Source: JBGPIT01 sp041485125 (lineage in GTDB: Bacteria; Desulfobacterota; Binatia; UTPRO1). Taken from it: a stretch of DNA of 6,008 bases. The stretch lies in assembly GCA_041485125.1 (NCBI GenBank), contig JBGPIT010000310.1, positions 1 through 6,008 of the forward strand, read 5' to 3'. Below, in pieces: positions 1-5,329 of this stretch. The notes under the pieces were generated by a model. It ran no database searches. It was not told the origin of the DNA and saw nothing but the letters and a program-made list of their open reading frames with translations. Numbering within the stretch: position 1 is the first letter of the stretch; each line of letters begins with the position of its first letter. Both the position numbers and the translations under genes were made by a program.

Positions 1-1297
1 AGTGATCGAGGCCGCAAAGGAAGAGTGGTGTGCCCGCGCACACGCCCCCGCTACAACTGTCGCTGCCGGTGCACACGTCTCCATCGTCGCAGGACCCGGT
101 CACATTCGTGAAGTCGGTGCAGTCGGCCGAGTTCGAGCTTTTGCACACGCCGAATGATTTGCAGCGCCCGCCGCTGAGGTCGTGATAATCCCGGCAGGTC
201 GTATCCAGAGTGTCGCAGTCGATCGTGCCACACGCGGAATCATCATCCGGCGTCGCGGAACATTGGCCGGTCGCGTTGCAGCTTTCGCACAGCCCACAGG
301 CGCTGCCGGCAGACTCGAACTTGCAAGTCGACGAGCAGCAGTCGCCGTCGACGGTGTTGCCGTCGTCGCAGTCTTCGTCGGGATCCAACGCGTTGTTGCC
401 ACAGACCTGCGCCGCGAAGCCGCTGACGACGACCACCTGGTTCCCACCCCCGAAGGTCGAGAAGAGAAAGTCGCCGGAGAGCGGATCGATAGCGGCGCCC
501 TCGGCGCCCGAGAGGCCGGTGATGAACGTGCGGCGCGTCGCGACCACGGGATCGCCGTTGGCATCGAGCTCATACGTCGAGATCCTGCCGACGCCGTATT
601 CCGCCACCAGCACCGCGTCGAAATCAGTGAAGTCGGGGGATCCCGTGGGCACATACGCGAGGCCCTCGAGCGAGCTCGGCAGCGCGATCGGGGTGGTCGC
701 TGCGCCGAGGTCGTAGGTCCCCGTGCCGTCCGGCGTGAACGGCACCGTGTACCAAGTCGAGGCACTGTAGGAGAGCACCTTCAGCTGTCCCGCACCCGGG
801 AAGCCCGCGGGGACGAAGCCCAGTCCGCCCACCGAGGACGCGATTCCGAGCGGGGTCAAGTCGACGATCTTGTCGGTCATCGAGCTACCCGGCTTGGTCT
901 CGCCGATCTGGTTGTTTGGATAGCGCGTCAAGAACAGGACGTTGCTCGGGCCGTACGCGACCCCGCCATCGTTGTTCGCGGCGTCGGCGAAGAAGCTCGC
1001 GGTCCCGGAGAACCCGGTGATGTGGTTGCCCGCGTCGCGCGTCACGGTGATCGCGTAGAGCTGACCGGCCGGGCCGCTGGAGGCTCCGCCGATCAGAAGC
1101 GTGCTCGTATCGTCGAACTTGATCGTCAAGCCGCCGTAGTTCGCCGGCACACCCGGCACCGAGCCGAGGCTGGCGACGGAATAGTCCGCATCGAACGGCG
1201 GCTGGAGAGCGATCTGTGCTTGGATCGGAGTTGCGAACCCGAGCCATCCGACAGCAACGAGTAGCAACACAACCGGTCGTAGGTCGAAGTGGCGCAT
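1..1297 (-). CDS. Secreted beta-propeller-like protein with C-terminal Myxo-type cysteine-rich repeats (partial, C-terminus beyond left edge)
   Basis: My own translation of the minus strand is open from an ATG at 1297-1295 to the window edge, giving 432 residues without a stop. Residues 1-27 look like a Sec signal peptide: charged start (MRHFDLR), a Val/Leu-rich core, and likely cleavage after IQA. Residues 50-294 carry a recurring pattern, [GE]G-x-x-[YFI]-x-P, at about 111 (GGVAYGP), 157 (GGLGFVP), 211 (EGLAYVP) and 266 (EGAAIDP), each followed by a hydrophobic strand, as in NHL/PQQ-type propellers. Residues 299-325 match the Myxo-disulfide/DUF4215 repeat: CGNNALDPDEDCDDGN, then VDGDCC and a further Cys. 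Residues 299-432 hold 20 cysteines, with a later CDDGDVCTGSDSC motif at 403-415. The family suggests an exported or surface protein stabilised by disulfides. The function is unknown, and no enzymatic residues are recognisable. Codon use is less GC-rich than in the glycosyltransferases. The start is supported by the signal peptide and a GAGG ribosome site. Confidence 0.85.
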   Translation of the reverse strand, partial: MRHFDLRPVVLLLVAVGWLGFATPIQAQIALQPPFDADYSVASLGSVPGVPANYGGLTIKFDDTSTLLIGGASSGPAGQLYAITVTRDAGNHITGFSGTASFFADAANNDGGVAYGPSNVLFLTRYPNNQIGETKPGSSMTDKIVDLTPLGIASSVGGLGFVPAGFPGAGQLKVLSYSASTWYTVPFTPDGTGTYDLGAATTPIALPSSLEGLAYVPTGSPDFTDFDAVLVAEYGVGRISTYELDANGDPVVATRRTFITGLSGAEGAAIDPLSGDFLFSTFGGGNQVVVVSGFAAQVCGNNALDPDEDCDDGNTVDGDCCSSTCKFESAGSACGLCESCNATGQCSATPDDDSACGTIDCDTLDTTCRDYHDLSGGRCKSFGVCKSSNSADCTDFTNVTGSCDDGDVCTGSDSCSGGVCAGTPLFLCGLDH

Positions 1298-1305
1298 GTC
1301 GAGGA

Positions 1306-1309
1306 CCTC
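1306..1309 (-). promoter_or_regulatory. Ribosome binding site of the secreted propeller protein
   Basis: Read on the minus strand, GAGG is followed by eight bases and then the ATG at 1297. This good Shine-Dalgarno match, together with the signal peptide that begins exactly there, fixes the start codon. Confidence 0.55.
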
Positions 1310-1427
1310 GCGAGTTCAGCAGCCGTGCAAGCTCGCGCGCCGACACGCTGCGATTACGTCGAAATCACGATCTAGCTCGTCGATAGAGGTCTGTAAAGAT
1401 AAATATGGAGATTCCATACCGGCGGTC

Positions 1428-1563
1428 GCGGCGAAAGCAGAACTGCGGCAGCGAGACGCGGATCGTAGATCCGTGAATGTAGCAATGTCCCACGCTGTCC
1501 GTGTCAGCCTCTATAGAGTTGCGGCGGACCACTGGAAAAGCGTTTGGCGGCGAGAAGCAGAAC
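1428..1563 (+). repeat. Short near-identical direct repeat (copies at 1428-1443 and 1547-1563)
   Basis: The copies read GCGGCGAAAGCAGAAC and GCGGCGAGAAGCAGAAC, identical except for one inserted G, with about 119 bases between their starts. They lie in the noncoding gap. This could be a protein-binding motif, a trace of a duplication, or chance in purine-rich DNA. Only two copies were noticed. Confidence 0.35.
1459..1473. repeat. Perfect 6-base inverted repeat (CGGATC-GTA-GATCCG)
   Basis: Two perfect 6-base arms are separated by three bases. There is no following T-run, so it is not a typical intrinsic terminator. It lies about 165 bases upstream of the secreted-protein start and would suit a small dimeric regulator site, but it is short enough to be chance. 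Confidence 0.3.
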
Positions 1564-1655
1564 GATCTTTCAGTTCCCCAGCGATTCCGACATTCACTAA
1601 GGACGAATTCTCGGCAAAGAATACTCCGCCGCGTGAGCCTCGAGCAATCCGGCGT

Positions 1656-1850
1656 TCAGGAATGGCGGCGGTTTATGATTGCTTCATATTGTCGGCCGCC
1701 GCTCCGAGCGCCCATCGGGACCAGGAAGAGCGGAAAGCGACCGAGCCGCGCGTACTCGAGGACGTAGGTGTCCTGTGGCAACGGCACGCGACGGCGCGTG
1801 GTCCGGAAGCGCAGCGCGAAGCACTCCGTCGACGCGTCCGCGCTGCCGCT
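1656..1850 (-). pseudogene. Remnant of a DUF6916-family gene (C-terminal half only)
   Basis: Directly after the TGA of the GT4 gene, the same minus-strand frame stays open for 64 codons to a TGA at 1658-1656. From about residue 11 of this piece the sequence reads FALRF, then VPLPQDTYVLEYARLG, then PLFLVPMG, then RQYEAIINR. I recognise this as the C-terminal half of DUF6916 domains, which typically run F-S-L-x-F-R, LPQ-x-x-Y-x-x-E-H, LG, F-L-V-P-x-G, YEA-x-F-N. Family members are about 100 residues, so roughly the first half is missing. No ATG lies ahead of the conserved part; the first GTG falls inside it. Intact GT4 coding sequence occupies the place where the N-terminal half should be. The conserved residues suggest a recently truncated gene. 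The function of DUF6916 is unknown. Alternative: a downstream extension of the GT4 protein by stop readthrough. Confidence 0.65.
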
Positions 1851-3002
1851 TCAGGCCGCGGCGGCGGTCGCGAAGGCGTCGGCGAGGACGCGCTCGTAGC
1901 CGCGAATCATGCCGTCGATGCCGTGGCGGCCGACCGCGACGGCGCGGCTGCGGCGGCCGAGACGCCGGCGCAGCTCCGGATCGTCGAGGAGCTCGACGAG
2001 CGCGGCGGCGGTGTCCTCGGGCACGAGCGGCGGCAAGACGTAGCCGTTGCCGCGCACCACCTCGAGGACGGCGCCGACCTGATTTGCCACCACCGGGAGC
2101 CCCATCGCCATCGCCTCGAGCAACGCGAAGGGCGTTCCCTCGTGAAGCGACGTCAGCACGTAGACGTCGAGCGCGCGCAACACCTCGGGCACGTCGGCAC
2201 GCTCGCCGAGGAAGTGCACGCGATCGGCGATGCCGAGGCGGTGGGCCTCGTCCTCGAGCTCGGCGCGGCAGCCGCGATCGCGACCGGCGACGACGACCTG
2301 GATGCCCGACACCGCCGCGCGCTCGTCGAGGACGAAACGCGCGGCGCGCAGCAGCTGGACTTGGTTCTTGTCGACCGCCAGGCGCGCCACCGATCCGAAC
2401 ACGAAGTCGTCCGGCCGGAAGCCGAGGCGCTCGCGGCAGCGCTCGCGGTCGTAGCGCGCCGGATCGAAGCGGACGAGGTCGACGGCGTTCGGCACCACGA
2501 CCATCTGCTCGCGGCGGCAGCGCAGCAGCCGGCGCTGTGCCAGCAAGAGATCACGGCCGAGCCGTGACTCGCAGATGATGCGCTGGCAGGCCGACTTGTC
2601 GCGGATGCGGGCCGCGAGCGCCGGGCCGTCGACCCGCTCGACGATGGCGCGCATGCCGGCCGCCTGCGCGGCGGCGATGCCGTCGATCCAGCCCCACACC
2701 AACGCGACGTCGATGCCGTCGTCGCGGAGGCTCGCGGCGAGCCGGCTCCGCCACGCGTGCCGTGCGACGCCGTCCGCCTTGGTCCAGCCGCGCTCGACGC
2801 CGGGCTTGTCGTAGCCGACGACGATCGGGATACCGAGCGCACGCGCCTCGTCGAGCAAGCTGCCGGGACGGAACAGGTAGAGCGACGGCGCGAAACGCCG
2901 GCGGTCGAGCCGGCGCAGCACCTCGAGGCAGCCGCGCTCCTGGCCGCCGACCTCGAAGCTGTCCGCGATGACGCCGACCCGGATCATGCCGGCATCCGCC
3001 AC
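1851..3002 (-). CDS. GT4-family glycosyltransferase
   Basis: A 383-residue GT-B enzyme that would transfer a sugar from a nucleotide-sugar donor to a growing glycan at the cytoplasmic side of the membrane. The N-terminal Rossmann domain begins with IRVGVIADSF (residues 7-16) and the glycine loop GGQERG (19-24), typical of GT4 acceptor domains. The C-terminal domain starts near PNAVDLVRFDP (171-181). It continues with SVARLAVDKNQ (204-214) and VHFLGERADVPEVL (262-275). The catalytic-region E-x7-E motif is intact at E288 and E296 (EGTPFALLE), followed by GLPVV. Length is normal for the family and no membrane segment is seen. It lies 15 bases behind the CgeB-like gene, so the two are probably cotranscribed. 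The GTG start at 3002 is preferred over the internal ATG at 2987 because a GAGG site sits seven bases upstream of the GTG. The donor and acceptor sugars cannot be told from sequence. Confidence 0.92.
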   Translation of the reverse strand: MADAGMIRVGVIADSFEVGGQERGCLEVLRRLDRRRFAPSLYLFRPGSLLDEARALGIPIVVGYDKPGVERGWTKADGVARHAWRSRLAASLRDDGIDVALVWGWIDGIAAAQAAGMRAIVERVDGPALAARIRDKSACQRIICESRLGRDLLLAQRRLLRCRREQMVVVPNAVDLVRFDPARYDRERCRERLGFRPDDFVFGSVARLAVDKNQVQLLRAARFVLDERAAVSGIQVVVAGRDRGCRAELEDEAHRLGIADRVHFLGERADVPEVLRALDVYVLTSLHEGTPFALLEAMAMGLPVVANQVGAVLEVVRGNGYVLPPLVPEDTAAALVELLDDPELRRRLGRRSRAVAVGRHGIDGMIRGYERVLADAFATAAAA

Positions 3003-3009
3003 GCGCCGA

Positions 3010-3013
3010 CCTC
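3010..3013 (-). promoter_or_regulatory. Ribosome binding site deciding the GTG start of the GT4 gene
   Basis: Minus-strand GAGG lies in the 15-base gap after the CgeB-like stop codon and seven bases before the GTG at 3002-3000. The alternative ATG at 2987 has no comparable site, which favours the GTG. Confidence 0.5.
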
Positions 3014-3017
3014 GCCG

Positions 3018-4115
3018 TCAGCCACGCGCGCGCTGGCCGCTTCCCTGCGCGCGCTCGTCGCGCAGCCGCTCGTAGAGCGCACGGACGGCGGGCATCCAGC
3101 GGCCGTAGGTGTACCGCTCTTGCACGAGGCGACGGCCGATCGCACCGATCCGCCGGCGCTCGTCGGGGTGCGCGAGGTAGTACGCGATCAACTGCGCGGT
3201 CTCCTCGCCTCCGGACGTGATCACGAGGCCGTCGCCGAGCTCGTCCTCGAGTCCCGCCGCGTCGTCGCAGATGAGGAGCGCGCCGCACCCGAGGGCCTCG
3301 AACACCCGGTTGTTCCACATGCCCCACTCGCGCTGGGAGTCCTCGTGGTAGCCGAGGACGATCTTCGCCGAGCTGTAGAGCCGCGCGATGTCGTCGAGCG
3401 GCAGCGGACCGCGGCAGAAGCGGTGCCACTCGTTCGCGTCCGGGTCGTCGGTGTACGCCGTCGCCCAGTAGTCGCGATCCCACCACGAGCCCCACAGCGC
3501 GAAGTCGAAGCGCTTCGCGGGCTCCAGGTAGTGACGCGTCGTCGCCGGCCGCTTGTTGCCGCGGCCGCCGCTGCCGAGGAAGACGACGTCGGCGCGATAG
3601 CGTTCGTCGGGCTCGACCGGGCCGTAGTCGTCCTCGACGGCGAGCGGGACCCAGGCCGTCGGCCGGCGCCGGCCGAGCAGATCGGCGGCGCGCTTGCTGT
3701 TGGTGATGTAGCCGTCGACGGGCACGCGCGCGAAGTCGTCGAGGAGCTCACCGTGGTTCACGACCTTGAGGAGCGTGATGCCGTCGACGTAGTCGGCGAT
3801 GTCGTCGACGCGCCACGGCGGCCGCGGGCCGGTGTAGTAGGAGATCAATAGATCCACGTGCATCGTCGCGAGCATGGCGAGGTCGTTCCGGCCGAGCGCC
3901 AGCACCTCGGCACCCGGGAACTCGCGCGCGAGATACTTGGCCTCGCTCCGCACCGCGATCTTCTCGCCCCAAATCATCGCGCCCGTGTCCTCGAGGCCCG
4001 GGCTGAAGAGCACGATGCGAAAGCCGCTCGAGACCCGTGCTGGTGTGACGTCGCCGCTGCTCACGGGAGTCGCGACCAGGTTGCGAGACGCGTGCGGCGG
4101 GGTGCGGTGGCCCAT
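3018..4115 (-). CDS. CgeB-like glycosyltransferase (Glyco_trans_1_2 domain)
   Basis: A 365-residue protein of the CgeB/Glyco_trans_1_2 type, GT-B enzymes with a single recognisable C-terminal nucleotide-sugar domain. The N-terminal Rossmann strand is FRIVLFSPG (residues 32-40). VVNHGELLDDF (118-128) and VDGYITNSKRAADLL (133-147) follow. The C-terminal domain begins at ADVVFLGSGGRGNKR (175-189) and continues with LWGSWWDRDYW (207-217), GPLPLDDIARLYSSAKIVLG (236-255) and the family signature NNRVFEALGCGALLICD (268-284). It ends with the helix around YYLAHPDERRRIG. The tail after 350 is Arg/Gly/Gln-rich and probably disordered. The start is uncertain: the frame is open upstream to 4433, no start has a good ribosome site, and GTG at 4064 would also keep the fold. 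I chose ATG 4115 because it avoids overlap with the divergent gene. It leads the minus-strand pair with the GT4 gene and likely works on the same surface glycan; the sugar is unknown. Confidence 0.85.
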   Translation of the reverse strand: MGHRTPPHASRNLVATPVSSGDVTPARVSSGFRIVLFSPGLEDTGAMIWGEKIAVRSEAKYLAREFPGAEVLALGRNDLAMLATMHVDLLISYYTGPRPPWRVDDIADYVDGITLLKVVNHGELLDDFARVPVDGYITNSKRAADLLGRRRPTAWVPLAVEDDYGPVEPDERYRADVVFLGSGGRGNKRPATTRHYLEPAKRFDFALWGSWWDRDYWATAYTDDPDANEWHRFCRGPLPLDDIARLYSSAKIVLGYHEDSQREWGMWNNRVFEALGCGALLICDDAAGLEDELGDGLVITSGGEETAQLIAYYLAHPDERRRIGAIGRRLVQERYTYGRWMPAVRALYERLRDERAQGSGQRARG

Positions 4116-4222
4116 GATGGTGCTGCCATGGCGGGGAGAAGAGAGCACCACGGAAGCCGCGTCTCGGTCAAGACATTCCGCGCCTTCGCTCGGCGGGCGC
4201 GGTCGTGCTAGCCCGGGTCCGC
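4116..4222. promoter_or_regulatory. Divergent intergenic region between the two glycosyltransferase transcription units
   Basis: This 107-base stretch lies between the chosen starts of the minus-strand CgeB-like gene and the plus-strand glycosyltransferase, so promoters for both units should be here or just inside the gene starts. On the minus strand TTGACC (4171-4166) resembles a -35 box, but 17 bases on there is only GTGCTC, a poor -10. Neither start has a clear Shine-Dalgarno sequence. The region is a positional inference, not a recognised promoter. Confidence 0.3.
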
Positions 4223-5329
4223 ATGCCTCCGCAGCGACGTTCCGCGGTCCGGATCGCGACTCTCTATAGACGAGACCATCGCGGACGCTTCCAGCCGACC
4301 GAGATGGCCGAGATCCGCTGGTTGCGCATCTCCGCGGCGCTGGCGCGTCTGGGCTACGCCGTCGACATGATCGTCGACGTCGACGGCGGGCTCGTCGAGC
4401 GGGCGCCCGGACTGCGCCTGGTGCCGTGGGCACGTGCCGAGTGGGACTCGTACGACGTCATCAAGACGCTTTTCCACAAGGGATTCGAGTCGCTCCGCGA
4501 CGCCGGCATGGAGGGCCACCCGTTCGTCATCAGCAAGCTCGGCTCGGTCGTCGGCGCCAGCGACGACGTCGCGGGCGTGCACTTCTTCGGCGACGAGCGC
4601 GCGCGGCTCTATGCGACGCAGACCGGCATCGCGCGCGCCAGCCGCTACGTGACGTTGCTGACCGAGGCGAGCACGCGTCTCTGGGTCGACGAGCACGGCG
4701 GCGCCGAGCGCTGCCTGCTGGTGCCGACCGGCGTCGATGCCGTCGTGCCGCCGCCCGCGATCAATCCCTACGCCGCGTACGACGAGCCGATCGCGCTCTA
4801 TCTCGGCAACATCTACGCCGGCGCGCAGCGCGAGGTGAATCTCTTGTGGCAGGCGAAGCTCAACGATCTCGGACGGCGCCTGCGACGGCGCGGTATCCGG
4901 CTCTGCTTCGTCGGCGTCGGCGCGGTCGACCGTCTCGAGCCCGACGCGGTCACCTGCCTCGGCGCGGTCGAGAACGACCGGGTGTGGGACTACCAGCACT
5001 TCGCGCACGTCGGCGTCGCGCTCGCGCAGGGCCGGGTGCAGCACAACGAGAGCAGCAAGATCTACTACTACCTGCGCACGGGTCTGCCGGTCGTCGCGGA
5101 GGCGCCGATCCCGAACTGCGACGTCATCCGCGAATCCGGTCTCGGCGCGATCGTCGACTACCAGGACAGCGCCGCGATGGTCGACGCGATCGCGGACGCG
5201 GCGCACCGCGAATGGGACCGCGCGGGCGCGATCCGCTACGTCCTCGCGCGCCACACCTGGGACGAGCGCGCGGCGACCTACGATCGGGTGATCCGCGCCG
5301 GACTCGGGCTCGAGGGTGACGGCGCCTGA
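4223..5329 (+). CDS. GT-B fold glycosyltransferase (GT4-like)
   Basis: A 368-residue protein with two Rossmann-like domains. The N-terminal domain starts with VRIATLYRRDHRGRFQPTEM (residues 9-28) and AEIRWLRISAALARLG (29-44). The inter-domain region holds VTLLTEASTRLW (143-154) and VPTGVD (167-172). The C-terminal domain has ALYLGNIYAG (191-200), LCFVGVG (227-233), CLGAVENDRVWDYQHFAHVG (245-264) and NESSKIYYYLRTGLPVVAE (275-293). That last segment aligns with the usual SKLFEYLAAGLPVV signature, but tyrosine replaces the usual glutamate. The likely role is transfer of a sugar from a nucleotide donor during surface glycan assembly. ATG 4223 is chosen because the first beta strand lies just after it; GTG 4205 would add six residues, and ATG 4304 would remove the strand. 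Its end overlaps the start of the membrane gene by 14 bases, so the two are probably cotranscribed and translationally coupled. Confidence 0.85.
   Translation: MPPQRRSAVRIATLYRRDHRGRFQPTEMAEIRWLRISAALARLGYAVDMIVDVDGGLVERAPGLRLVPWARAEWDSYDVIKTLFHKGFESLRDAGMEGHPFVISKLGSVVGASDDVAGVHFFGDERARLYATQTGIARASRYVTLLTEASTRLWVDEHGGAERCLLVPTGVDAVVPPPAINPYAAYDEPIALYLGNIYAGAQREVNLLWQAKLNDLGRRLRRRGIRLCFVGVGAVDRLEPDAVTCLGAVENDRVWDYQHFAHVGVALAQGRVQHNESSKIYYYLRTGLPVVAEAPIPNCDVIRESGLGAIVDYQDSAAMVDAIADAAHREWDRAGAIRYVLARHTWDERAATYDRVIRAGLGLEGDGA

Larger units (their letters stand above)
1298..1655. other. Intergenic region of lower GC without a convincing gene
   Basis: No reading frame here has the length or composition of a gene; the long plus-strand frame crossing it continues antisense through the GT4 gene and is a shadow. 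Positions 1381-1440 are 50 percent GC by direct count, against about 77 percent in 2401-2460 inside the glycosyltransferase. An AT-rich patch at about 1393-1416, including a short TGGA-ATC-TCCA dyad, lies about 100 bases upstream of the secreted-protein start and is the likeliest place for its promoter. I cannot pick out a good pair of -35 and -10 boxes. Small repeats are listed separately. The region may combine the 5' regulatory DNA of the secreted gene with decayed sequence behind the DUF6916 remnant. Confidence 0.5.

Noticed and set aside
182..1264. A 360-codon plus-strand open frame opposite the secreted protein
   Set aside because: Low-complexity Arg/Ala/Val/Asp composition. The minus strand gives a signal peptide, propeller repeats and cysteine motifs in a single uninterrupted frame.
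1509..1518. Palindrome CTCTATAGAG, with a similar CTCTATAGA near 4261
   Set aside because: The second occurrence is inside coding sequence, the match is short, and no further copies are seen, so a shared operator is not supported.
1615..1655. Possible terminator after the DUF6916 remnant (CGCCG and CGGCG arms followed by TATTCTTT on the minus strand)
   Set aside because: The loop would be about 18 bases, the arms are short and the T-run is interrupted, so it does not meet the usual pattern of an intrinsic terminator.
1296..2567. A 423-codon plus-strand open frame crossing the intergenic gap
   Set aside because: It runs antisense through the well-supported GT4 gene and the DUF6916 remnant and shows only shadow composition.
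2757..3851. A 364-codon plus-strand open frame
   Set aside because: It is antisense to both minus-strand glycosyltransferases and has no recognisable motif.
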